A stretch of 64,000 nt of DNA, taken from NCBI GenBank assembly GCA_001630475.1, contig KV419397.1, forward strand, positions 1,061,758 through 1,125,757, written 5' to 3'. Below are positions 36,533 through 47,256 of this stretch, piece after piece. The notes under the pieces were generated by a model that saw only the letters and a program-made list of their open reading frames with translations, ran no database searches and was not told where the DNA came from. This DNA comes from Sistotremastrum niveocremeum HHB9708. Its lineage: Eukaryota > Basidiomycota > Agaricomycetes > Sistotremastrales > Sistotremastraceae. A program made the translations under genes and the position numbers. Every line of letters starts with the position of its first letter. Within the stretch, counting starts at the first letter, position 1.

Positions 36533-38332
36533 ATGGAACATCCAAGGCCCTTCAAGATCTACAGTTCGTACACTTTTTCTAATGTCTGAAGATCATATTT
36601 AACATATTTTCTAGTCCTAGACGTCTTTTATCCCGAGAAAACCGAAGAAACAGGCATTCCAGGCTTAACCAGCCAGTACCGCCTTCAAGCGTACTGGTGC
36701 AAGGACGGGCAATGGATGGGCGATATCAACTTCACTTTCGAATTCCTGACTACAGCCGTGGACCGCGTACACCGTGCCGATCTTCATCGCGTGCTACAAA
36801 CCAAGTTCTTGCGTTGCGAAACTTTCAAGCTCGCCATCAGTCTTTGCGATGTGAGGGATCAGGAGAAGCAGTGGGGCTGGGAATGGGAAGCAGATGTTGA
36901 TGCGATGTTTCGGTGCTGTAAATGTAAGTTGTGCTATACCACTGTGTGCGACATATGAACTGACTTGTCCAGTTACCTTCCCCATAACGTTGTATCCCTT
37001 GGATTTTGCCTCTGAAAGTAGCAAAGCTCCGCGTCCGCCAGTATATCTTAGGATGCAGTTCGAGTGGGAGGATGACCGTGATCGAGACCTTCTCGGTCTA
37101 CACGAGCGTCAGTGGAAGTTTGATTGGATTGGTTGTATCATGTGGCTCACGATGTGGCACAGCGGCTCTTGACTTAGATGGAGATAGGACTCAGCAATAC
37201 TCGCTCGATCGGAGATTTCGCGCTTGGGACAAAGGGGATGGGACGTGCCGGCAAGGATTCCTCTTCTTGGACGAGAGGGATTACATGCACCAGCCATCAA
37301 AAGTTAAAGGAGCACATGTCGTGCGCATCACCCCCAAAATCGTCAACTATACCTTCGCGGATGTATGGCATCGGGTCGACTTTGAAGAGCAAAGGGTGGG
37401 TCGTCTACTGATGACAGCCTGATACATTATTGATTTGACATTTGCTAGTTCGAACTTCTGAAGAAAATAAGGGTTGCGAGAAGAGTGCGACATAAACACG
37501 TCTTACGGCATATGGGGTTTTGCATGGATGGAGCCGGACTTTCGATCCTTATTCTCCAGGTTCACAAGAGAGCACCTGACATGGAGAGCTATTTGAAAAC
37601 GTTCCCTGGACCATCTATCAAGAAGAAATTGGTAAATGAACCGATGGCTGCGAACTCAATGAGTTTCTCAACTTTCTGAACAGGTTGTTGGACTCGCGAG
37701 TGGACTTGCATATTTGCATTTGTATGGTTTTCGTCCGATGGTTTTACGTGCGGTATGTCGATCTACATTCTTCGTTTACGTCAGTTGAGCTGGTTTGTGG
37801 TTCATCCAGGAAAATGTCTTCATCCGCGGAGACGATCAAGCCATGCTATGTGACGGCGGACCGGTAAATTACATTCGAGAGATGTCGGGGAATGTGGCGA
37901 TCCAGGATGTTGATCTGCGTTGGATAAGCCCGGAGTTGAGGCATATAGGGCATATCGGGATCGTTGGGAGTCCCCCTCCGACCTTATATCACGACGGCGA
38001 CGTGTGGTCGTTTGCGTGTCTCATTGCGGTACAGTTGGTTTGGTTATACCTCGGATAATACGGTACTGACTGTAACACAGAGGACGTTTTCGAACAGAAA
38101 GCCGTACAATGAGATGTCTGATCAGGAGATGCAAGTACTCAGATCTCCTCGCCGCGACCCGAAGAGGAAACCATATGATACTGATTTTGAGGGGCAATCG
38201 TGCCCGGCATGGGTTCAGGCGTTCCCGCGTCTCGTGAGAATGTGCGAGGCTTGCTGGAGCTTGGAACAATGGACCAGGCCTAAGTCGGCTTGGATTGCGG
38301 ACAACATCGCCGCTGCGATTCCACTGTTTTGA
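36533..38332 (+). CDS. PK4: pseudokinase with novel N-terminal domain, 479 aa
   Basis: Eight exons keep frame: 36533-36563, 36615-36923, 36973-37131, 37178-37395, 37449-37631, 37684-37752, 37810-38028, 38081-38332. The first exon (MEHPRPFKIY) ends in phase 1. N-domain: ILDVFYPEK, YRLQAYWCKDGQW, INFTFEFL, YLRMQFEWED. Kinase part: HVVRIT at beta-3, LKKIRVARRVRHKHVLRHMGF, ASGLAYLH, then RPMVLRAEN where HRDxKxxN is expected, LCDGG for DFG, RWISPE and GDVWSFA. This is the most eroded catalytic loop of the four: the HRD His-Arg-Asp is gone, with only the Asn kept. The intron at 37132 has an unusual donor (gttgta), the least sure junction. Confidence 0.78.
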
Positions 38333-38834
38333 GCAGGAATAATGGAGGGGCAGCGTTTTGAAGCAGGCAAGTGAAACTGGAGTATTGTAGGATATGGGAT
38401 GGCGAGCGAAGTCGTGAGGTCGTTCAAGCAGGATGAGGGTGAAGAGATCGTAGGGTAGATCGTGCCAGTGTTGTCGGTTGTGTGCGTTTTTTGTATTCGT
38501 GGGAATTTCATGGTATAGTAAGAAAATGGCTGACGTAAGCTTAGCCCTGCCTCCCTTCATTTCAAACGCAACAAAATCAAAGATCTCGTCGCCGTCCAGT
38601 CTTAACTTCGTGCGGTATGTCTGGGACTATCGCTAATCTTTCGAATATTCAATTCACACTATTCAATCAGACTCTTTTTGTTCGAGAGCTTGTCAAGGAG
38701 CGGGCATCGTGCCTCACCACTGGTACTCGTCTTCTCAGACGCTGCTAGTCCAACGAACTTGATAGTGTAAAGTCTTCTTTCTATTATGATATGCAGACGC
38801 TTATACTTTGATGCGGAGCCAGGTCATAGAAGTC
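38333..38834. other. PK4 3' flank and HIR1 upstream region
   Basis: The first 230 bp resemble the PK3 3' flank. The rest is the leader and promoter side of HIR1. No gene seen. Confidence 0.4.
38487..38505 (+). promoter_or_regulatory. 3' flank motif TTTTTTGTATTCGTGGGAA after PK4
   Basis: About 155 bp past the PK4 stop, matching the element after PK3. Downstream gctgacgtaa and gcctc words are also shared, which extends the similarity to roughly 100 bp. Confidence 0.5.
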
Positions 38835-41800
38835 ATGCGATTCACGAAACCAGCATGGGTGGCACACACCGATTCCTCTGCGCCCGAGGGATCTTCAACA
38901 GCAGCCAAAGTCCTGACGATGTTCTCACTACACGTTCATCCCGATAACTCACGTATCGCGACTGGCGGTCTCGATGCGAAAGTCCGAATTTGGGCTACAG
39001 CTCCCATACTTTCCAAGGACGTTGAAGAGTCGGGCAAAATTCCCAAGAGTCTCGCAACACTTACGATGCATACTGGACCCGTGTTAGCTGTTAGATGGGC
39101 ACATTCTGGGAGATGGCTGGCTAGTGGAAGTGATGATAGTGTCATTCTGATCTGGGATCTGGATCCGTGAGTCATTGCAAGCCACCCCTTCTTGAATTTG
39201 GGCTCACATTCGGATTGCTGCCTCATTATAGGGCTGGGAGCGGGAAGGTTTGGGGATCAGATGATGTCAATGTGGAGGGTTGGAAGGCATTGAAGAGACT
39301 GCCTGGTCATGAGAGTGATGTGACTGGCTTGGCTTGGTCGCCGGGGGACCGATACCTTGCGTCTGTCGGCGCAGACTCAATGGTTATCATATGGGATGGA
39401 TACACACTCGGTCCGTAGCAAGTTGTGGCTCATAATGATTCTGTGGTTGACGAACATCTTAGAACGCATGAAGAAGCTCGACCTGCATCAAGGATTCGTC
39501 AAAGGTGTCTGTTGGGATCCCGTCGGCGAATTCCTCGCTACATGTGTGAGAACTGTTGTCTAGTACCTCCTATTATCTTTTCTGACATCTGTATCAAAGG
39601 CCGATGACAAAAGTGTCAAGTTCTGGAGGGTGACGGATTGGGGACTAGAAGCCACAATATCCAAGCCCTTCGAAGATTCGCCAGGCAACACTTTCTTCCG
39701 CAGACTCTCGTTCGTCTTCTACACATACTATTGCACCTTCAACCTTACTGAATGTGCTTTGAAGATGGTCTCCCGATGGTGCTCACATAACCGTAGCGAA
39801 CGCCTGTAACGGAAAGGGCATGGTCTTCGTCGCTGCAGTCATAGCAAGGTCGACTTGGACCAGTGAGATCAGTCTGGTTGGACACGAGCATACCGTTCAA
39901 GCTGTGGTACGTCAATCCGCTAGTCGCCTCCAGAGCCCCGATTGATGCTAATTGCCACATCAGGCGTACAACCCACACATGTTTCTTCGAGATGTCAATC
40001 AACCTATTCAGACTCAAAATCTATGCTCTGTCGTGGCATTGGGAGGAGATGATTGCTCTGTATCGGTTTGGCAGACGAAGAGCGCTCGACCGATGATCGT
40101 GGCACGGGACGCCTTCGCCAGAGGGATATTGGATCTCAGCTGGTACGTTCCACTTGCGCCTCTTTATGCAACTGTCTTCTTACATCCATTATCGTTCATA
40201 GGTCGTGGGATGGTCTCACCCTCTACGCCTGCTCATCCGACGGAACACTCGCTGCCTTCGCTTTCACTCCCGAAGAGATGGAAGGCATCCTCCCCGTATC
40301 CGCCCAAGAAAAGTACCTCCAAAAATTCGGCTTCAAAGATCCCCGAATCAGAGCTGTAAACGTTCCGCCTCCAGCTGATGTCGAGATGGCCCACGTACCG
40401 CAAGCGAGCACAGGTTTCGGGAGTCAGACGATCAAGCAGGAGGTCGTTACGACTCTCGTGGCGAGGAAAGGGAAGGCGAAGAAGAGAGTGACGTTAGATA
40501 ATATCCCTTCGGCGGGCGTCACGACGAACGGATTTGGCCATCATGGGCTCAGTGCGCCCAATAGTGCCATTGGAATGGCACCTCCCCCTATATCACCTGC
40601 GATGATGGGTGGCATCAACATGGGTATCCCATCACAACTCCCTCCTGCACCTTCACCTTCCATGACATCCCACATTCCGCCCCATTCGAACAACGTTACA
40701 CCAGCGTTCGGTTCAATGTCTTCTCAAGGTCTCCTTCATTCACAAAATGTCACTCCGTCACTCGGAGGACAACAACAACCATTCCCGTGGTCTTCCCAAC
40801 ATACCCCTCGTGGCGAAATCATCGATCTCACAGCTTACGGTGAACCTGCCGATCCGACCGTTGCTGGAGGCGGTACAGATGCGCCTATGGTTGATTCGCT
40901 GGATACACCGACAACGCCTGTAAGAGGGAAGAACAAAGGATCCGCAGGGGTCGATGCGAATGGCAAAGCTCCTAAGCCGCGAACGTTGGGCGGTGATAAG
41001 GTTCGAGAGGATCTGGGACCTGTGAGGGTATTGAGACCTGCTGGAGGTGTAGATGTTAATGAATGGCGGGCGGCTGCTCATGCCGCTGGTGGAGGGCACG
41101 AAGGAGTGAGATTGTTGGCTGCTCCTGATTTGAAGAGTCTTGTTGTTGCGAAGATTGAGGGGACGGATGAGGTTTTGGAAGGGTCGAATGATGATGCTAC
41201 TAGTGAGTCTTTTCCGTCTTCGTCTTGTCCCTCAGCGCTGGGTGCTAATGCGATGTTGGGTTCTAGAACCGTCGGAGGTTACGTTGTCGTATGGGAAGCA
41301 AGTGCAGTGGCTGGATTACCTGCCAAGCAGGATCCTTCTGCTGACTCTCACGCCGTTCTTCTGCGCTGTTGCGTTGGAGGATTCCAGTATTACGGTCTAT
41401 TCGCCGACAGGACGAAGGTACGTGATTGTTGATCGCCTTTAAGAAGAAGCGATTAATAACAGATTCTATTAGGATTATGCCAACCATGAGCCTCAGCTCG
41501 CAATGCGCTATCTTTGAAGGTTCGAAGAATCACCTTATGGCCATTACTGTCCAAGGGCAGATGCACATCTGGTACGGGAACCTCTTTTACGCATGGCTAC
41601 CTTCCTCTGATTTTGACCTCAGGAACGTCCGCACTCAACGCACCCTCTTCCCACCCGTCTCAGTATCCTCCCTCCTCACTACGCCGAACTCATCAATCCT
41701 CTCCGCCACCCTCCGTCCAAACGGTTCACCTCTGATACACCTTTCATCGGGGACATCACATTCCTATGACGCAAATCTTCAATCTTTCATCCGCATCTCC

Positions 41801-42548
41801 GACTCATGGTGGGCCACGGGCTCCGATGCATGGACTACACGTCAACGAACTTCGACTACCGGCGTAGGACCTGTTCAACAGATGGAATCAGTCATCTCGG
41901 AATTGCGCATGAACGCAGCTGCTGCAGCTGCGGCGGCCAGCGCTGCGAGTGCCGCTCATTCTCGCGAAGGTTCCGCCGAAAGTAGTGCAGGTGCAGGCGG
42001 AGAAAGTAAAGGAGCATCTTCAACAGTCGGAACAGGAGGTCTCGTACTTATGGGAGGAGATGAAACTGAGAGACCTCCTTGGTGGAGTGCAGCGATGACG
42101 TTAGGTCATTTAGAGACGAGGATGCATGCTGCGAGAGTATTGGAGAGTCCGACAGAGTTCAAGCAGGCGTTATTGGTTTATTCGAAGAAGATCGCCGATG
42201 AAGCTTTCCGAGGAAAGGCGGAGGAGCTCATCAAGGAGCTCTGTGGACCTGTTTATTGGTACGTTTTGTCAATGTGTAATGCGTCGGGCTCGGGGTTTGA
42301 CTGACTCACGTTGCGTATGCGTAGGCGGCCCGGACGAGAGGAAAGTTGGACGCCGACTGTTTGTGGGCTTGCGAAGAGGGATCTTCTGAAAGATATTCTG
42401 TCTATATTTGGTTCGTTCTTCGACACTACGATCTTTGATAGATTGCTCACCCTCGTTTCCTATTTTTGCAGCACGAAGTAAAACACTGACGAAGCTCGCT
42501 CAAGATTGGCAAGAAACGCTACGACGAGCAGCTGCCGAAGATCTGTGA
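38835..42548 (+). CDS. HIR1: HIR1/HIRA-type histone H3-H4 chaperone subunit
   Basis: Starts MRFTKPAWVAHTD, the usual short lead into the first WD blade. WD40 repeats follow: HPDNSRIATGGLDAKVRIW, HSGRWLASGSDDSVILIWD, SPGDRYLASVGADSMVIIWD, then blades ending SVSVWQT and the CSSDGTLAAFAF blade. The middle is Pro/Ser/Gly-rich and low in structure. Next comes a second folded half with FYAWLPSSDFDLRNVRTQRTLFPP, the Hira C-terminal domain. The end SKTLTKLAQDWQETLRRAAAEDL closes at 42548. Introns are short, and some boundaries in 39.1-40.2 kb are approximate. In fungi the HIR complex deposits H3-H4 independently of replication and represses histone genes. About 1,000 residues, the size of the family. 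No decay seen. Confidence 0.9.
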
Positions 42549-43404
42549 ATATACCTTCTATCGTTGTGCTTAATGTGTACCATCATCCTATTTCTTCAAT
42601 CTGTGTAATAGCATCGATCCTCGGGCAAGCTTTCGGGCACGAGTTGAGGCCTAAGCTGTGCCTGAGGGCAGAGGGTTAGATTGAGCGCTCGGCTCCGGAG
42701 AAAAGGAAGACTCGGGCTAAATTGCCGGCGTCTCATGATAATCCCACGGGCAGCGATTGGTGGGCAGTGTGCCGGCATCCGGGATCTTCTCTTTCATCCG
42801 CCGACTCGGCTGAGCTGCGCGAAACGTAAATTCGATCGCACGTTCAAACAAAAACATGGCATGAGCCCGTCGGTAGGACGATTATCAATTCGCCAAGATA
42901 TTGGGCCCGAGAGCGTACATGAGCCTAGCATGAGGCTGCAATTCAATTATTGAAACACGAAATTTTCTCGAAGGCGGAACCAAACAGGGAATACACGCTG
43001 TTCGTTCCCGCTGCGGAAGTATTTGACAGATCGGGCACATGTATGCTAAAACTCAACGGACAAAACTCTCACCACTCGCAGGCATCGGACTCGGAAATTT
43101 GCTCGGGCGCCTTCCATATATGGATTAGGATCGCTCAAGCGCCCGGGAAAACGGGCGGCACGGATGCCGAGGGTCGGTCTCGAGCGGTTTTGAGGCTCGA
43201 TCTTCCTGAGTTTCCCGGCAGAATGTTCCTATTTCTGTCCCGTTCTATCCGCCGTGCACCTTCCTTTTGCCTTCCACATTCCGCCCCTGTCTTAGCTTTT
43301 CCCTACCGACCAGCATCTGCGTGTTGCCTCCTTGTCTTTGTCGACGAGCTTCAAGCCTGCTTGTCCTGAACATTCTCTTGTTTGTTTCTGGATCCACTTG
43401 AAAC
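42549..43404. other. Spacer between HIR1 and the DUF4336 gene
   Basis: Contains two short plus-strand frames (42681-42953, 42950-43369) without splice partners or recognisable domains. The last 200 bp should be promoter and leader of the next gene (C/T-rich near 43250-43400). Confidence 0.4.
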
Positions 43405-44478
43405 ATGGCTGACATCGTTATTCGTGAGGTACGAGAATTTCGTTGGCGCCGTATGGACGACCTGCAGCTCAATCTTATGCTTTTGTCATTGAGGTTACGA
43501 GCAACATCTGGACATTCTCTAGGTAGAAATTCGATGAGTGCTCGAAGCTTATAACGCTTGTCCTCATTTCTGTCCGCTCAGACCATTCGCACGGTTTGGT
43601 TTGGTACCAATTGGCGGACGTTCGACTGCGATCAAGCTGAAAGGTGGTGAAGTCTGGGTCATCTGTTCCACCCCTTTGAGCGAAGAGACGAAGACGGCCG
43701 TCAATAATCTCGGCCCTGTCAAGTGAGCTATGTTTCATTCTGGTTCATATGTACTATACTGACCATCTCATGTCCAAAGATACTTAGTCGCTCCTAACAT
43801 CGTTCACAACATCTTCCTCACCGAATGGAAAGGCCAGTATCCCGAAGCGAGCGTCATCGGCGTTGCCGGCCTTCCCAAGAAGAAACCCGGCCTCAAATTT
43901 GACGGCGGTATGCCTACTCGCCCTTCGTCAAATTAATAGCACTCTTACTCGATGTTTCAGTATACGGCGAATCTCCATCCGACACTCTATTCGGGTACGA
44001 ATCCGAGATTAAAGCCTGCTACTTCCCCGGCCACGCGAACCACGACACCGCATTCTTCCACGTCGAATCACGTACCCTCCTCGAAGCTGATCTTCTGCTC
44101 AACCTTCCTGCGAAGGAACAATATTCGAAATCTAAAACATCAAGCAAAGTTCCTTTGTTCGGGACTCTCAATCCTTTCGATGGAATTCACAAACGGTTCG
44201 TCAATCAGCTCGGGAAAGATAAAAAGTACGTCTTCGTTCGTTTCGGGGTTGCAGCGTGTTGATTGAAATTTTGTGATCTAGCGCAATGAAGAGGGATTCA
44301 ACGACCGTTGCTGGATGGGACTTCGATCGTATCATTCCATGTCACGGTGTACGTTCCTTTTCTCTCTTCCTCCGTTCCTGAATATCCCTTTTGGGAAATA
44401 CTGAGAACACGTACATAGGATGTGATCGAGACGGACGGGAAGAAAGCCTGGGAAACGCTCTATGCGAATTTCCTGTAG
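43405..44478 (+). CDS. DUF4336 family protein
   Basis: Starts MADIVIRE, with several small exons: junctions at about 43429, 43479-43507, 43567, 43724-43781, 43907-43961, 44226-44282, 44349 and 44419. The joined protein reads TSNIWTFSRPFARFGLVPIGGRSTAIKL..., with YLVAPNIVHNIFLTEWK, YFPGHANHDTAFFHV and a final AGWDFDRIIPCHG. This order (VAPNxxHH-like site, later CHGD) is the DUF4336 pattern, related in fold to metallo-beta-lactamases; in this copy the second His of the metal-type motif is Asn. Its cellular role is unknown in fungi. About 270 residues, normal for the family, and intact. Confidence 0.8.
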
Positions 44479-44970
44479 ATCCGACTTCAGGCAATATCGA
44501 TGAGATCTTCTGTTCTGTTGTTCAATTAGGTCCCGTTTAGTCTCTTTCTTGGGTTTCTTGAGTTTCTAGGGTTCTTTGGATCTTTGGATTTACGAGGGTA
44601 ATGGGTTTTCTTTCTTGGGTTTAGGGTTCTTTTGGTTTCACGGGTTCACGGGTTTGATGTGGACGATTTCGGCCTGCGTGTTCGCCTCGTTTGTCGCTGT
44701 GTGTGATTACTTTTCTTGGGTTTGAGACCACGGAGGGCGTGGTATAGACTTTTCATTTCACTGATCTTGGGCTTGATATAATGTGGTTATTACGAGATAT
44801 ACATGAGTGTTTGCTCGGTTGATTGAGGTTACAACAAAAATCAGACAAAACTTTTGCAATTAACGAGAAAAAGGCACGCTTACTCAATGTACAAGGAAGG
44901 AAACTCGCGGAGTGAGATAGCCAGGCACGATTCAAGCCGATAGAGTCAGGCCGCGAGGATGCAAAAGAAA
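44479..44970. other. GGGTTT/TTTCTTGGG-rich low-complexity tract and spacer
   Basis: From about 44545 to 44660 the plus strand repeats variants of gggtttcttgg, ggttctttgg and gggtttagggttc. It is a degenerate purine/pyrimidine-skewed tract in the 3' flank of the DUF4336 gene. No gene seen. Confidence 0.45.
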
Positions 44971-45053
44971 CGACGAAGACAGGATTCGAACCTGTGCCCT
45001 CAAAGAGGAATAGATTTCTAATCTATCTCATTAGACCACTCTGACACTTCGCC
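44971..45053 (-). tRNA. tRNA-Ser, anticodon AGA
   Basis: Read on the minus strand, the acceptor stem GGCGAAG pairs with CTTCGTC and G is the discriminator. The anticodon arm is ATAGA-TTAGAAA-TCTAT, placing AGA in the anticodon (decodes TCT serine). A long variable arm (CCTCTTTGAGG) is present, as expected of serine tRNAs. The T-arm is ACAGG-TTCGAAT-CCTGT. 83 nt, no intron, no encoded CCA. Confidence 0.93.
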
Positions 45054-45748
45054 TATATCACCTGCTACCCACAAATACAATATGACCTGATGAGTTTCAG
45101 CGGAGATATCCCGATAGATCGCCGAGTGCGCTGGCAGACATCCTGAGGCTCCTGAGGCGGACCCACAATAAGAGCGGAAGTTACCGATGGCTTTTGTTGA
45201 ACGTGATTGTTGGACAAAGCAATGGCTTGAAGGAGTATATAATGGTGCACATGGTCTGTGGAGTAGAGAGGGAGGTTGTTCTCGTACTACCATGAACTAC
45301 CTCGCGAGTCGCAATCCTACCCCCTCTCCCTTCTCCCTCTCAGGGTGGTCTCTTTCCCCAAGCCTCACCGTCATCTCCCTGCTCATGCAGTATCAACGTC
45401 TTAGTCGTCTTGAACCTAGAGTGTCCATCTATTCACTTCATATATGCGCTTGAGGACCTTGGACTCACCATTATCGAATCTATGAGTACCTATCTAAACT
45501 ATGTTGCCTCCGACTGCGTAAGTCTTCCTCCCGGTCATCGATTCAGAGTTCGCTAACATCTAATGAGCATAGACTTCCTTGGTCTCCTTCTCTGACGGGG
45601 GGTGGTCATTAACTCGTCTCCGAGGATCGTCGTCATCTTCGGGTCTTTGAACCGCTCGATCCCCCGATCTAGTCAGATAACGTAAGTAGTCTCCCATGAT
45701 TGTTCGTCATCGACGCTCACTTTATCAAGTGCTCATCCTTCACTCACT
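45054..45748. other. Spacer with splice-like signals
   Basis: Several GTAAGT donors (45522, 45680) and AG acceptors occur, suggesting upstream exons of the small gene that follows or an older gene in decay. I could not build a frame through them. A plus-strand frame at 45187-45453 runs through a C/T-rich stretch and is not credible. Confidence 0.3.
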
Positions 45749-46094
45749 ATGAGTGTCCAGACGAGTTTCTATGCTTGCTGTCGAAGTGTAAGTAACACCC
45801 ATCCATATGTCGTCACTATTTTACTGACAGTCAACAAAGCAAACGCCGATCAGAGACACTGGCGAGAGGTTTATTCACTCCATCTGTGACCCGACGGAAC
45901 CTTGTTTTGTTCTCCCGGATGCGTTTACTGATAGTGAGTCTCTTTCTATACTGAGGGATTGTATGCCTCAGCTTACGATCCCACTCAAGTTTGTCGGTCT
46001 ATTGTCTCTGGAAGCCGTCGCGGATGAAACGAATCAATTCTCTCTCGTCGATGTCGTGGTCTGGGTGCGAAGTATACGTTCCTCATGGTTCTAG
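45749..46094 (+). CDS. Small orphan gene, two exons, 100 aa
   Basis: Exon 45749-45787 (MSVQTSFYACCRS) joins exon 45831-46094 across a 43-bp intron (gtaagt...ctgacag) in frame. The second exon is an 88-codon frame reading TPIRDTGERFIHSICD..., PCFVLPDAFTDSE and LTIPLKFVGLLSLEAVAD. The composition looks like a folded domain. No family recognised. Upstream exons are possible because further GTAAGT sites precede it, so the start is uncertain. Confidence 0.4.
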
Positions 46095-46285
46095 ACGGCA
46101 AGGTTAGTCTAGTCGTGTCTTTTCTTGACGAATGTCGCTGATGTCAGGTCCGCTATAGTATTACTTCTGATTGAAACAATATTGAACACAATCCGAAAGA
46201 TCCCAGGTAAGCATATAAATATGATAAGGATACGAAACATTTATGACGCTTAGACTACAGGACTACTACAAGAAGACACGGATGG

Positions 46286-47025
46286 CTAGTCGAATCGCTC
46301 TCGCAAAATATACCGCTCACTCCACGGCAGTTCACATAAAATTTGGTACGGTCCACGACCCAAGATATATCTAACCCAGCGTTCGTGAGCGCGGACCCAT
46401 GGTTGGGGAGGGATGAAGATGACGAGATCGATTTCTCGATCTGGGAAGGGCGACTCCATCCGGAAACACATCGACAGAAGACCGGGGGCGCAGATCATGA
46501 GGCTGTAGAGAAGATCCTGGAGAGGACCGGGGGTATAGCACGCTTCGCGATATATGGATTGACGGAGTATGGCGGGATTGGAAAGGACCTGGGTGATGCC
46601 GGCGGGATTTTGGGGGAAGATAATTTGCTTCGCGAAGCTCTTCATCTGCCCATCCGGTAAGATCTCCACCCAATGCGAACTCATCCGCCATCTGATCTTC
46701 TTCTGATACCACTCCGCGACTTCGCCGGTCTCGTTCATCCTGTAACCCTCCCGGAGAAAGACATGACGAAGAGCCTCCCAGCGTTCCAACGAGCAACTCA
46801 TTCGCCAACCCATGAGCTCGACAGTGTTGTCGATTTCTAGTAGGTTTCCGAGTCGCTCGGCGTGGCCGTCTACTCCTCCGTAGACTTCGACCCTTGTGAT
46901 CGGGTCTCTGGGATCGTCATCACCATTTCGAGATCTACCATGGAGTCAGTTAACGGCATTATAGAGAGATAGGGGATAACTGACTTCATGATGGGGTTGA
47001 GGACGACTTGAGGGAAAATGGCCAT
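46286..47025 (-). CDS. CAPG-family orphan protein (copy 4), 229 aa
   Basis: Exon 46985-47025 (MAIFPQVVLNPIM) joins exon 46286-46934 across a 50-bp intron, frame kept. The family core is clear: QIIFPQ, SIYREACYTPGPLQDLLYSLM followed by ICAPG, then IPPQPWVRAHERW and ELPWSE. It lacks the NPERVRxRY segment of its relatives and instead has ITRVEVYGGVDG and an Arg/Trp-rich stretch, so either the N-terminus is divergent or more exons exist upstream. Minus-strand TATA-like sequence lies near 47248-47255. Function unknown. Confidence 0.6.
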
Positions 47026-47256
47026 GGGTAAGGTAAGGCGGCGTATGGGGACGGGATTGGTGCGGGGATAGATGGAGGTCGGATGAGATGAGAGAATGAT
47101 GGAAGTTGTCGTAAAGGTAGGCGAAGGGGAGAAGGTGTGATACGCTGATGGTAGGGACGCGAAGGGGGTGAAGGGAGAAGACGCTGAGAGGGAGGGAGAA
47201 GGAGGATGGATGGAGGGATGCTTGTCTGTTCGACTCTCGTTCGACGTTATATATCA

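Noticed and set aside
44545-44660. Telomere-like GGGTTT and TTAGGG words
   Set aside because: The words are irregular, mixed with TTTCTTGG variants and lie in the 3' flank of an ordinary gene; not a telomeric array.
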